NCBI GenBank assembly: GCA_030544215.1
Contig: JARZZO010000016.1
Span: forward strand, 57,825,501-57,889,500
Length of the DNA stretch: 64,000 nucleotides
Source of the DNA: Zantedeschia hybrid cultivar
Taxonomy: Eukaryota; Streptophyta; Magnoliopsida; Alismatales; Araceae
Direction: 5' to 3'
Shown: positions 38,806 through 49,892 of the stretch, one piece after another
How the letters are laid out: the number at the start of each line of letters is the position of its first letter
Position numbering within the stretch: position 1 is the first letter of the stretch
Made by a program: the position numbers and the translations under genes
The notes under the pieces: generated by a model
Seen by the model: the letters and a program-made list of their open reading frames with translations, nothing else
Told to the model about the DNA's origin: nothing
Databases searched by the model: none

Positions 38806-40443
38806 CATATCTTATGTGCGAGTAAAGTCCAAATGCGAATAATCATTCCATTGTAAAATTAACATTCATATTTGTAATACTTCAAATTCGAATATAAATT
38901 ACATATGATAACAGTTCATAGAAATGAGAGAATACTACTAAAAGATAAAAATTAGTAATGGGTGTTCAATTTTTTAAGAATAAAAATCATGTTAAACATA
39001 TGATTTTTTATTTTATAAGATTACATGAATATGAGTAATTTATGTTATAATACGGATCTTTTAGATTATATCTATATTTTTGACTAATTGCATTTGTATC
39101 TATACTTAAAATGGTTTGATCACACGCACTGTTTTATTCTATACCCATGTTGGAAAATAAAATAAAATTTACCATACATTTTTAAATATTCAAATACTCC
39201 ACTTAGATCATCACTTGGAACTTTATTTTAATCGTCTGATCGTGATTCGCTCTTGCAGCTTGATCTTAGCCGTCCATTAGATACATGCAAATCATGATTT
39301 CTAAAAATCATGAAAAAATAGTCAAAAAATAAAAAAATATTGGTCAGATTATCTTTACAGTTGTTCATATCCCTTGGGGTTTTCGTATTCATCACCAACC
39401 TATTTGCATAAGATTGGATGACTACAATTAATTTAGATATGATCTAACAGTGAAATTTTACTTAAAAGAGATGAAATTTATTGTAAGGAAGAGTTGAATA
39501 TTTAAAATTTATGATGATTTTTACTTTTTTCAATATGAGGAAGAGGGAGATTTAGATTGTACGGTTAGACCGCACAGAGGGTGTGGTTCGGACAGTAGCA
39601 CTCATATATATATATATATATATATATAATATTCATTTGCATCCCTAATCACATATATAGAAATAATCATACAAATTAAACAATATTTTGTATTAAGGGT
39701 ATTTTTTTAAAATCCATAGAGCATATAACTTTATAAAAATGAGTTATTGGAGCGAAAATGGAATAAAACGTCTATTCTATTCTAATCAAAGTCATGCGTG
39801 CATGCCACAAAATAAATATAGAAATATGCAAGGTTCAATTTTACTTATATGTTTGAAACAATAAAAAAGAACCATGAAATCAAGAACCACCTCAAACATA
39901 TTCTTCCAACAGTTTAATCAGCTTAAAATTGTACCAATTCCTAGTTTTAAAACGTGTTGGAATATAACATACGTTGTCGTTTGCCAACTTTCCACAAAGG
40001 AGTTAATGATACCTCGAGGGATGAGACAAAGAGGTAATCATCAATGGAGCTATATATATTAAAAATGCAAGGTTAATAAATTCAAGAATATCATCTAAGA
40101 GGAGTTGTAACAAAGATTTAGGGGTGGAGAGTGCTGGAAAAGACACCGGCCATGTGAAACTGCAAATTGCTTGTGGGGAATAGCCATGAGAAGTTTCAAA
40201 TGCTTGTATGTACTAACTAGGAAAAGCCACTGCCTGTGTGTAATGCAAACAGCAAAGCCACCAAACAAACCAAAAAGGGAAAACTAACGTGAGAAATGTG
40301 AGTAGGAAAAAGAATAACTAACCAGTTGACGTCGTAGGCTCTCGAACCCAAAGCTATGATTAGATATTAAATTTTTAAAAATGATTAGGGTTAAAAAAGT
40401 TATAAATGACATCACCTGTAAATAAAGATAAAAAAATTACAAG

Positions 40444-40479
<36 letters not shown>

Positions 40480-41640
40480 TAAAAAAGTTTAAAACTACAA
40501 CAGGAAAGTGTGTCTAAGTTAGGAGTAATACTTGTTGTAATGTCTCTATATGGTGCTGTGCACATAGGGGCATTGCAGTGGGTAAATATATATATTTTTT
40601 TCTAGGTCAACTTTGAGGTGTCTTAATCGTCCGTATAATTAATGTCTGATCGGACGATTTTAAAAAATTTAAAAAATAAAAAATCGAACTCCGATGAACA
40701 ATATAAAGTACATGTTTTTACTGTTCATTAGAGTTCGATTCTTGATTGTTTAAAATTTTAAGATTTTTTGGGTCGTTTGATCGGACATTAATTGTATAGA
40801 TGGTCAGGGCACTTCGGAGGCAACTTAAAACTCTTTTTTTTTAAAAAAAAAATCATTTACCTACTGCAATGTCCTTCCGTGCAACACGTAAAAATATTGT
40901 AGCAAATATTATTCATAAGTTAGACATACATAACTTCTCTAAAAGGGACTCTTAGACTAAGGAGAACTTCGTCCAGTGTTTGGGAAATTGAGAAGCGAAG
41001 AAAAAGATAGAGTTAGATTGGAGGAGACGAAGGGAATCCGTAAAAAAAGGAAAATGCTAGTTGGACGCAGAGAAAGATGGGCATAGGAGACGGGCGGATT
41101 GGAGACGAACGGGTGCCGGGAACTGAAAGACGGGAAGTAGTTGGATTGGATGAAATGGTTGAATTAAACCGGATGAATTAAAAAATACACACCATAAATG
41201 GAAATATGGGAAGCAACTGAACCGGATGAAATCGCTGAATTGAACCGGACGAAAAAAAAAGACTGTAGCTGTCCACATGTTTAATCACATGGAATAAAAG
41301 TTTTGAACCTTAAGTCTCACTTTAATAACAGAATAGGTTATGGTGGGATTAGACTTTAGCATGTATCTAGTCTTGTCATTCGTAGACAAAATGATTTTAA
41401 TAATTTTTTAATTATTTTATTCTTGATTGATAGGTGAGACACATAAGAATTTATATCATTAAGGGTTAACGGATTTTTCTTCTGAGTGAAAGAGGGAGCT
41501 CTCAACAGTCTACATATTAGCCAATTGTTTCTTAGAAAGTTATGATTACCATATAATGTAGAAAATGACAGCAAAATTCTCACACGGCTTTAAGATGTAA
41601 GGAAATATGACTAAAGCTAATGGATCAATAATTTAAGATA
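38806..41640. other. Gene-free AT-rich stretch
   Basis: Contains (TA)n microsatellites near 39606 and 40448, one foldback MITE (listed separately), and a pair of about 45-bp tandem copies around GGATGAAAT...GAATTGAACCGGA (41131-41172, 41208-41250). No coding signal on either strand. Confidence 0.5.
40551..40897. mobile_element. Foldback MITE
   Basis: The left arm from 40551 (GTGCTGTGCACATAG...GGCATTGCAGTGGGTAAAT) and the reversed right arm (GTGTTGCACGGAAG...ACATTGCAGTAGGTAAAT) are long complementary arms. Inside, GTCTGATCGGACGATTTT pairs with an ATCGGACAT/GTCGTTTGATCGG block, and ATCGAACTC pairs with GAGTTCGAT. The whole unit forms one long hairpin. The target duplication is unclear. Confidence 0.6.
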
Positions 41641-42192
41641 TTTAAGGTCTTCTTCACATACTTTAACATGAAGACTGGCCGATACGACGAAATCGTCGGA
41701 TCCGGAACAAGGTGCCTCTAGATCTAACGCGATGAAGAGTTCCAAGAGTTGACTTGGAACCGCTGGGGCGAGGCCCACCGTTGACTAGGGGCTAGGTTAA
41801 CTTCCACCACAATGCAGGGAAGACCCGACCGACGGATCGAAACGATCGATCCGAGAACGAACCAGAGCCGACGATGTATCCACCAATAGAAAAACGCCAC
41901 GATTCAAAGCAAGGCCATGTGGCCGGTTTCCATTGGTCTGGCGTAAGGTACCAAAGATGAGACATCCGACCACGCAAATCTTAATACGCACGCCCAGGAA
42001 TGGTATATTTGTAAATTTAACATCGAAGAACCCGTCGGTGGAAGAAACGGAGGAGAACGGGCAAGGGAGAGAACGAGAACACGGCGGAGAGAGCGAAGTC
42101 TCCATTTATTCTTCCTCCTTAGCAGAGTAGTTGCAGAAGAAGCCCGATTGCTCTCCGGATCCACCCCATCGCCTTCGCAGCAGCGTTGCGCC
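41641..42192 (+). promoter_or_regulatory. Upstream region and leader of the CAND7-like gene
   Basis: GC content rises steadily toward the start codon. A purine-rich GGAGAGAACGAGAACACGG leader and a CT-rich patch (42100-42120) lie just upstream. The initiation context is GCGCCATGGCG. No unambiguous TATA box was identified. Confidence 0.4.
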
Positions 42193-43593
42193 ATGGCGAT
42201 CTCGCTACCCTCTGCGCTTTCCGGGCGTCGTAGCTTCCTCCCCTCTTTCGCCGCGGCGTCCCTCTTCTTCTTCCTTGTCCTCCTCTCGGCAGCCTCGATT
42301 CGGCCGGCCGCCGCGGAGATCCGCTTCTCGGAGGTCCGATCGGACGCGCGCTCCATTATCCCCTTCGACGAGTTCGGCTTTACCCACGCCGGCGTGCTTG
42401 AGCTCAAAGTCTCCGGCATCGCCTTCTCCAACCCCAGCCCCGACCTCGATCTCTCCCAGCTCGGCTTCTTCCTCAGCACCCGCGACGCCTGGATCCACGT
42501 CCTGCAGCAGATCCAGGACGGGGAGGTCTCCTGCGCTCTCCACTCCCCCCTCGTTAAGTCCGTCTTCACCTTCGACCGCCTCCCCCGCCACCCCTCCGCC
42601 GGCGCCGCCATCCCCCCGCCTGCCGATTCCTTCGGCGTCGTCTTCAACGAGACTGACCCGGGCCAGTTCACACTCGTCTTCGCCAACTGCCTCCCGCAGC
42701 TGCAGGTCTCCATGGACGTGCACTCCGCCATGTACAACAAGGACCCCCGCACAGGAAGCCGCGATTACCTCTCCGCGGGATCCACCGTGCTCCCCCGGAT
42801 CTACTTCCTCTTCTTCCTGGTCTACGCCTCCCTCGCCGGCGTCTGGATCTACGTCCTTTACAGGAAGCGCGCCACGGCCTTCCAGATCCACTACTTCATG
42901 CTCTCCGTGTTGGTTCTCAAGGCGCTCAACCTGCTCTGCGAGGCCGAGGACAAGTCCTACATCAAGCGCACCGGCAGCGCCCATGGCTGGGACGTGCTCT
43001 TCTACATCTTCAGCTTCCTCAAGGGGATAACCCTCTTCACGCTCATCGTCCTTATCGGCACAGGCTGGTCCTTCCTCAAGCCCTACCTGCAGGGCAAGGA
43101 GAAGCGGGTGCTCATGATCGTGATCCCTCTCCAGGTCGTCGCCAACATCGCGCAGGTGGTCATCGACGAGAGCGGGCCCTATGCGCGCGACTGGGTCACC
43201 TGGAAGCAGGTCTTCCTGCTGGTGGACGTCATATGCTGCTGTGCCGTGCTCTTCCCCATCGTCTGGTCCATCAAGAACCTGAGGGAGGCGGCGCGCACCG
43301 ACGGGAAGGCGGCCGTAAATCTCATGAAGCTCACGCTCTTTCGTCAGTACTACATTGTCGTCATATGCTACATCTACTTCACGAGGGTTGTGGTGTACGC
43401 GTTCACCACCATCACCTCGTACCGCTATCTGTGGACCAGCGTTGTTGCTGGAGAGCTGGCAACGCTTGCGTTCTATGTGTTCACAGGCTACAAGTTTCGG
43501 CCCGAGGTGCATAATCCGTATTTTGTGATTGACGACGAGGAAGAGGAGGCCGCAGCAGAGGCTTTGAAGCTGGACGACGAATTCGAACTGTGA
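42193..43593 (+). CDS. CAND7: GPR107/CAND7-like seven-transmembrane protein
   Basis: One 466-aa exon starting at ATG 42193 in a good context (GCCATGGCG); the 15 upstream in-frame codons contain no ATG. Residues 1-41 form a signal peptide (hydrophobic core 20-33, then SIRPAAA). The luminal or extracellular domain spans about 42-200, with an N-glycosylation sequon at N152. Seven hydrophobic segments lie at roughly 202-222, 232-250, 268-290, 305-325, 339-359, 385-405 and 415-433. Family landmarks are GWDVLFYIFSFLKG, LIGTGWSFLKP and VIPLQVVANIAQ. The acidic cytosolic tail has DDEEEE. This is the Lung7TM/GPR107 family, in plants called CAND6/CAND7; animal members act in Golgi/endosomal traffic, while plant roles are less defined. 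The first 800 bases are extremely GC-rich at third positions, the gradient typical of monocots. Intact. Confidence 0.93.
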   Translation: MAISLPSALSGRRSFLPSFAAASLFFFLVLLSAASIRPAAAEIRFSEVRSDARSIIPFDEFGFTHAGVLELKVSGIAFSNPSPDLDLSQLGFFLSTRDAWIHVLQQIQDGEVSCALHSPLVKSVFTFDRLPRHPSAGAAIPPPADSFGVVFNETDPGQFTLVFANCLPQLQVSMDVHSAMYNKDPRTGSRDYLSAGSTVLPRIYFLFFLVYASLAGVWIYVLYRKRATAFQIHYFMLSVLVLKALNLLCEAEDKSYIKRTGSAHGWDVLFYIFSFLKGITLFTLIVLIGTGWSFLKPYLQGKEKRVLMIVIPLQVVANIAQVVIDESGPYARDWVTWKQVFLLVDVICCCAVLFPIVWSIKNLREAARTDGKAAVNLMKLTLFRQYYIVVICYIYFTRVVVYAFTTITSYRYLWTSVVAGELATLAFYVFTGYKFRPEVHNPYFVIDDEEEEAAAEALKLDDEFEL

Positions 43594-44513
43594 TCAATCA
43601 CCCAATCATCAAAGATTACTTGTATTCTAGGAGCTGTTTTGGTGGGAAGGCAACATAGTTGTGTACGAACTTGGGAGGTGAAATCCAGATAATTTTCTTA
43701 GAACACGATGGGGTTTCTCTGGTTATCCCTGTCTGAGGATGATGGAGGTACATGTTCAGCAGCAGTTGATATCTTGTAATTTCTACTTTCTTTTTCCCTT
43801 TTCTCCCGAGTCCTGGGCAAATCTGTTATATTTAATCAGACTGTTTGATGATTTGTGACCAATGGATACTCTTTGTGACCACACATGAAATATTATCTTC
43901 TTCTGTAGGTGGAGATGAACAGTTACTTCTTTGTTTTTGGTATACCAGCATCAGTTTTTACTTAAACAGATTCCTAGGACCTGTTTGGTATTGTGGGATT
44001 TGTGTCTGAATTGATATTATTTATTTACAATGGTTAAATGGGTACTGAAGGAAACTGCTCTTTGCTCCCTTATCTTGTAGAACTTTGAATTGCCACCTAC
44101 TTACTGGATGATGCATTACTGTCAGATTGTGGCTTATTATAATCAGTGCACCCATTGAGCTGCTGGATTGTTTGCTTCAATTTTTCAAATGTCGGTAATT
44201 GGCCAACAATTTCTTAAGGAAAACTTAAATACATACTCATGAAGCCTCCTGGCCAAAAGACAGCAGCATAGGGGATTAGATCATAGTAAATTACATTATG
44301 TAATCGTGGCAACCAGCAAAGATGTCATTTTTTTCCATCCTTGCATCATTGTCTTTGATGCTTCAGTCTGCATTTTGTGGACCTATGGTAATTGGTAAAC
44401 CACTCATTAGTCATGATGATATTTGATTGACCACTTGAAGATGTAGACTCTTTCCCTTGCCCTTCCTCATACTAAAGAGGCATGGATACCATTCTATCAA
44501 CAATGTTTATTTT

Positions 44514-44544
<31 letters not shown>

Positions 44545-44753
44545 TTTGGGGGGGGGGGGTTGTATTGCTCTCCTCATATGGTCACACCTCACCTCAGACA
44601 CTATAACCAGTAAGTTGTGGTGAACTAGACTAGACCATTTTCGTTAAGGTAATGAAGCTTACAACTTGGATAAGAAGGCAAAATGTATAGGCAAAGACTA
44701 CTTTGGCATTTTTTGTTTTTATGTAAATGTCTATGATCTATACACTCCATTTA
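43594..44753 (+). other. 3'UTR and downstream flank
   Basis: T-rich DNA after the stop codon, with no canonical AATAAA in the first 250 bases; the 3'UTR probably ends within 300-700 bases. A (TC)n/T/G microsatellite lies at 44511-44561. No gene seen. Confidence 0.4.
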
Positions 44754-45493
44754 TGTAATGGTCCGATCCAACTCTTGTGAAGTATTATTTTCTTTGGGCT
44801 AAGTCTGCACGATTTTGTCTGCAAAAGACGCCGCATAAGTTATAGATACAAATCCCACATATATAGCTTAATAATTATTATTTTTTGATTTCTAGTACAT
44901 GACTAATCCGGTTCATTCCCGTCCCATCCTCCAGACGCACGGGTAGCTCCACACCATGGTAGCTCTACGCGTGGCGGCTCCATACCATGGTAGCTCTACG
45001 CTATGGCGGCTCCACATCGCCTTCACTTGCGGGTAGTCCTTTCCTACATGTGGTCCTTTCTTATAGGTAATCATCTTCTCCTACCTGACTCGTGACTGAG
45101 TCATTACAGGCCCACCAGCTTCCGCGTGATTTGTCTTCGAACCAACTTGTATCGTACTGCACGGATCCTGCTCTGATACTATTCTGTAACGGTTGATCCA
45201 ACTCTTGTGAGGTATTGTCTGCTTTAGGTCAAGTCCGCATGGTTTTGTCTTTAAAAGACGCCTTACAAGTTATGGATACAAATCTTACATATATAGCCTA
45301 GTAGCTTTTTTTTTTTTCCATTTTCTGATACAAGACTATTCCGGTTCATTCTCACCTTAGCCCCCAGACGCAGTGGTAGCTCCACACCATGGCGGCTCCA
45401 CACCGCTTTATTTGCGGGTAGCTCTTTCCTACGGCTAGTCCTTTCCTATAGGTAGTCCTCTCCTCATACCTGACTCGTGACTGGGTTATTACA
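44754..45493 (-). mobile_element. TRIM (miniature LTR retrotransposon), 740 bp
   Basis: Two direct repeats (44754-45108, 355 bp; 45185-45493, 309 bp) both start TGTAAYGG and end ATTACA, and flank an interior of only 76 bp. An exact 5-bp duplication ATTTA lies at 44749-44753 and 45494-45498. On the minus strand the interior opens with TAGTATCAGAGC, one base off the initiator-Met primer site TGGTATCAGAGC, and closes with a purine-rich GGAAGCTGGTGGGCC. The LTRs differ by indels, including an extra GGTAGCTCTACGC-type block in the first. There is no 5S-like sequence, so it is not Cassandra. Confidence 0.88.
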
Positions 45494-46121
45494 ATTTATG
45501 TCATAATTTATGTCTGTTTTATCAAGTTGGTGTAGATACTATGAAGCTTGTAAAAAACATGGTTAATGACTTGTAAAAAATATGGTTAATGTTACATACA
45601 GGCAATATGATTAAGGTGGTAGATTCCTAGCATATGCAGAATGATACAGTGGTCTCTTTCCTAGACTTCAGTAGATTCCTAAATTATAATGAACTCCACA
45701 GGTAGCAGAGCTTGTGTCAATTGCTCAAAACATGTGAGTATAAATGGGCTAGAGATGTGGTTTTCCAGGAGAAGCAACTGGCAGTAAATTTGCACTGAAA
45801 TCGTCTTTAATGCCCTTAACACATACCCAACAGAAGCAAGTATCGAGAAGGGATCTGAAGAGTCTTCTCCCCTCTCAAAAGTACTTTGTTACAGAATGTT
45901 GGGGAGGAAATAAATGACTTGTATTCTAGGATCAAAGAGCTGCTGGTTGAAAAGATGTGCTGTGTGCCTAGTCTGTGATATGGATCCATTGTAATATGTT
46001 GTTTCGGTGCACTAGTGTTAGACAAATTTGTCATCACATTTGCTCGATGTGTAGACATTGATAGACAATCAACAACTGTGGAGCCCTTTCGGATGTCCCA
46101 TGGGGCAATAGGGGGCACTTT

Positions 46122-46317
46122 GTTGGGGAGAAAATTTACACAAAGAATAAAAGATCAAGTTACCCTTCAATGCAAGAAATAGAGAGGAAGGGCATAAGGG
46201 GTCTTTTAGCCCAAATCTCAGAAAAATATTCCAAATAGTAAAAATACAAGAAATAAAGTTTGGGGGGGGGGGCTTTTTTTTTTTTTCTTTTTTGCCCCTA
46301 TACTCCCCAACTTGCTG
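46122..46317 (+). other. Possible LTR-like start and poly-G/poly-T run
   Basis: TGTTGGGGAGAAAATTTACAC at 46122 resembles an LTR start and is followed at 46261 by a G10 run and a T-rich run. A TATAAAAG box at 46663 and a CT-rich leader near 46945 would suit an LTR, but no partner copy or target duplication was found. Confidence 0.25.
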
Positions 46318-46612
46318 CCTTTGGCAGCAGCCCTTTGAGGGGCTGGCGCTTGCTACAAGCGGCAGATCCCCAAGAAGGTACTCTGCTGCCTATAGCAGGC
46401 GGCAGCAGGGGGCTGCCGCTTGTAGGTGCTGGCAGACCCCCAAGAGGTGGCCTCTGCCGCCTATAGCAGATGGCAGCACCCAAAGGGCTGCCTCTTGCTA
46501 CGAGCGGCAGACCCCCAAGACAGGCCTCTGCTGCCTATATCAAGCAGCAGCACCCAAGGGGCAGCTGCCAACTACAAGTGGCAGCATCCAAAGGGTTGCC
46601 ACCTGTTCCCTG
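46318..46612. repeat. GC-rich tandem repeat, about 72-bp unit, four copies
   Basis: Units share CTCTGCYGCCTATAGCAG, GGCAGCACCCAAAGGG, TTGCTACRAGYGGCAGA and CCCCAAGA landmarks. GGCAGC and GCTGCC alternate, so each unit is partly self-complementary. It is not coding; long open frames here arise from base composition. Confidence 0.7.
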
Positions 46613-46659
46613 CGACGCCACTTCTCTCTTCAGCTGATCCCCTGCACAAAAAATAAATT

Positions 46660-48499
46660 TTTTGTATAAAAGTGGATCCAAGTGGATTCTACATAATACT
46701 ACATGAACCAATCACAAGGCGACATATGGATCCTCTTGCCTTGTCATCGGCACATATGTGCCATGCGGATCAATTGCCGCAAGTCAAACCTTCAACCATT
46801 GGGTGATTGCCATGTATGCTGGGCCCACATGAGAAAGCCAATCAAGAGCTGCCACTTGGCATGGTTGTAAACATCTATATGTACCTCCTATACCCCCTTT
46901 GTAACAAGGGTTGGAGGTTAGTGGAAAAATACAACCCTTCACTCTTTCTCTCTCTAAGGTATTTGGAGGGGGGATTTAGATATGTCGCAAGGTCCTTGCG
47001 ACGTATCCAATGGATATGTCTCAGCCACCTTGCTATGTATCCAATGGATATGTCGCAAGCCCTTGGCGACAATACATGTCATCTTCAAATCATACTTCAT
47101 ATGAAGCCCTTGTCGATCCATCATCGTTCCAACGTGGCGATAGCGAGCTGTCAGGCGTATACTCTCGGCTCACTCTCACATTTGTAGGGTGGCATGTCGC
47201 GAGTTAAAGCACCTTAGTCCGAGGTCGTAAATGGACGACGATCGGCCATAGTTGTCAAGGTGGGCGCCTACGTGCCACCAAGGCGCAAAGGTGCCATCCA
47301 AGTTCCAAGGCGCACCTACGCCTTTTGTGGGCCTGGGAAAGGTGGGCCAAGCGGTCCCCTGGGCACCCAAGGCGGCTTGGGCACCTGCCTCAGCGTGCCT
47401 GGCCCACTGACCCGAATGGGTTCAAGGCCCGATGGATCCTACTTAAAACCCCCTAACCCCCGATGTTTTCCATTCTCTGACCGGTATTGGTACCGATATC
47501 AGAGGGTACTGATCCGATACGTACCGGTATCGATATCATCCGTATTGACCAGTATCTGAGACCAAATACTGGGCTAGTATCGACTGGTATCGGTTCACTC
47601 AGTATGGTATCGATATCGGCCGATACTGCCAACCAAGATTCTCCCTATTCAATCGTCCACCCTCTTCGAGCCCTTCGAACCCCTCGCACTGCGAGGGATT
47701 CTCTGTGGGGCGTCATCAATGAACGCCTCTGACTCCCTGACGCTGATGAGCTTTGCCGACTATGCCGCATTGATTGATTTTATCAGGTCCATTCTTCGGT
47801 AGTGTATAGGCTCCGGCTTATGTAGTCCTCTAGCTGAGCCACTACTTGCGTGTGTGTAATTCATGGAGATCTCCATTGACTACGTTGATGCACTCTCTCT
47901 CTTGCTCGCTGCAGAGGACGTCGTGTTGTTGCCTACCGACGCATCCTTTGCCATCTTTCTATTTCTCTTTCTCTCTCGGCACTGCACCGAGGGCACAGTG
48001 CAATCACAACCCCTGGCCCCTCTCTCTCATCTCACTCTCTCTACGCCCGCTCTATTTTTCTCTCTCTGTCTCTCTCTGCAGGCGATGCGCACAATGCACA
48101 CGACCCCCTCTCTTAGCTCTCTCATAGTTCCTCTCTCTCTCTCTCTCTCTCAGACACACACATACCCCTCCCTCCCTCCTTGCTTCTCTCTCTCTCTCTC
48201 AACCCCCCTCAATTTCTCTCCCTCACCCCCCTACACCTCTTCTCTCACTCTCAAAGTCTCAGTGTGACAGTGCACTGTTGTGCATGGTGCATTGTACGCA
48301 CAGTGCGCTGTGCTATGCACTAGTGACAATGCACCCCTCTCTCTCAGTGATAAACTCAGACTCTCTCAGCCCCTTCTTTCGATTTGCAGATTTTCATCTC
48401 AACATGGAAGGAAATATTTGGTTAGTGTCTTTTATTTCGAAATTTTATTTTTTATAATTATTTTTCAGTCATGTATTTAACTTCGATACTTCATGGTAA
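46660..48499. other. Gene-free stretch with several repeat scraps
   Basis: 47247-47420 is a GC-rich segment beginning AGTTGTCAAGGTGGGCGCC, a family also seen reversed at 61500-61570. 47480-47640 is dense in CCGGTATCGATATC-type reiterations and ends in a CTTGGTTGGCAGTATCGG-type inverted-repeat end. 48060-48260 is a CT-rich run. A duplicated CCAATGGATATGTC block lies at 47000-47060. No gene was supported. Confidence 0.45.
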
Positions 48500-49777
48500 T
48501 GTAGACACCGATTTTGGACCCCCTTTTGGTCGTGAACCCCATTCACATTAGCCCATCACCACCAAACCCATCACCTTAGCCATCTCATTTAATCCATCAA
48601 ATCTTCCCAGCCCACTAAATAATCAGGTCCATTAACTAATTTCGACTTTCGCCACCTTTTCGTGGAAGGCCAACCAGCCCGCCTTCCACCATCCTTGGAA
48701 GGCCACCCCTTGCCTTCCACCATCATTGGAAGGCCAACCAGCTTGCCTTCCACCATCCTTAGAAGGCCACCCCCGCCTTCCACCACCCTTGGAAGGCCAC
48801 CCCTTGCCTTCCACCATCCTTGGAAGGCCAACCAGCCCGCCACTACTCCGATCACTCCCCGCTTTGACGACTGTCACGGCCACGACCTCCGATGACTGAC
48901 TATTTCCTATTGGTTCTAAGGGATTTACGGGGATTTAGACCCCTATTTTCCTCATATTTTTCCTTCACCTATTTAAACCCTTCATGTCCCCTCGAGAAAG
49001 GGGGTTGGGCTGGCAAGGAGTTGGAAATGTTTCAGTTTGCGAGGCTGAAGATTGAAGAGCTTCAAGTGGGAGAAAGCCTTGGCAGTCGACGAGTCAGAGG
49101 AAGCAGAAGAATCCTCTGCATTCCAAATGGACATGTTTTCTTAACTCTCTCCTTACTTTTCTCCTTTCATTTTTCATTGTATTCCCACCATTCATCCACT
49201 CCGTAGCATCATCTTCTCCTCCTGCTCTGTTCCTTTTATCACATCACTTTTACTTTTCACTATTACCACACACGAGCATCCCATCTGCATGCATGCATCT
49301 TAGGATGACTTAGCACCCTTTACCCCCAGAGGTTTCAAACAAAAAAACAGGAGGTGGGTGGCCATAACATATGGTTACTTTCCCTCCCCAAACACCCATC
49401 TGGTGCGTCCCCTTTTAATTTTGGTATTATTCATATATTTGCATGAATAGACTCTACATATTGCAGTTCTAATCGGATTATTTCTTTTCTCTGTTTTGTC
49501 TTTTTCTTTTAGGGGCTTTTACCACATTTTTACGTGCAGACTATCGAGCTCTCCCCCTTCGGCCGGCCGGAGGCAGAGAAGAGTAACCCGTCGTCTCTCG
49601 CTCCATCAGAACACGATCATTCTCACCATCCTGCGGAGCACAGGGACCGTAAGGTAATGCTCTTGGCGATCACATACTTTAATTCCTAACCCTTCCAAAT
49701 CGCCGCAGTGCTAAGACGAACGGAGAAGTCCTCGCCTGAAGCCCACAGCAGTGGCGGGGACGTTTCGGGCGCCTACA
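48500..49777 (+). repeat. Tat element 5' LTR (3' limit approximate)
   Basis: The TG start is clear. A CTATTTAAACCC box lies near 48969, and a CT-rich segment begins at about 49140. The proposed end, CGCCTACA at 49777, was chosen only because it precedes the primer-site candidate by six bases. It holds the palindromic 32-bp array. Confidence 0.5.
48660..48845 (+). repeat. Palindromic ~32-bp tandem array in U3
   Basis: Six units start near 48664, 48697, 48728, 48760, 48791 and 48822. Each has the arm GGAAGGCC, a short spacer, and the complementary arm GCCTTCC, then ACCATCCTT. Confidence 0.8.
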
Positions 49778-49783
49778 GCCCTC

Positions 49784-49802
49784 TGGCGATCACGGTGGGA
49801 CA
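49784..49802 (+). promoter_or_regulatory. Candidate primer-binding site (tRNA-Arg type)
   Basis: TGGCGATCACGGTGGGACA begins with the TGG complement of a tRNA CCA end and resembles the Arg-type sites reported for Ogre/Tat elements (from memory). A similar CTTGGCGATCACAT lies at 49651, so the choice is tentative. Confidence 0.4.
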
Positions 49803-49892
49803 TCTACTAGCTCGCTGCACGCACTGCGATCAAAGGTAAGAAGGTAAGGCCCTGACATGTTTTATTTTTTTAATCTGGCCGGCTTGTAGCTT

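Noticed and set aside
42131..43030. 299-residue Ser/Pro-rich plus-strand frame overlapping the CAND7-like gene
   Set aside because: Out-of-frame reading of the same GC-rich exon; low-complexity Ser/Pro/Arg composition.
42205..43512. 435-residue open frame on the minus strand opposite the CAND7-like gene
   Set aside because: It mirrors the codon bias of the GC-rich sense gene, is low in complexity (Glu/Gly/Val/Asp-rich), and has no domain or promoter. It is an antisense artefact.
44754..45493. Cassandra TRIM with 5S rRNA-like LTR
   Set aside because: The LTRs contain no 5S-like internal promoter or conserved 5S blocks, although the size fits.
47846..48267. Overlapping Leu/Ser-rich frames near a CT-rich run
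   Set aside because: Low-complexity translation of CT microsatellite DNA; no domain.
48660..48845. Protein-coding frame of Gly/Lys/Trp repeats on the minus strand
   Set aside because: It arises from the palindromic tandem array; no other coding evidence.
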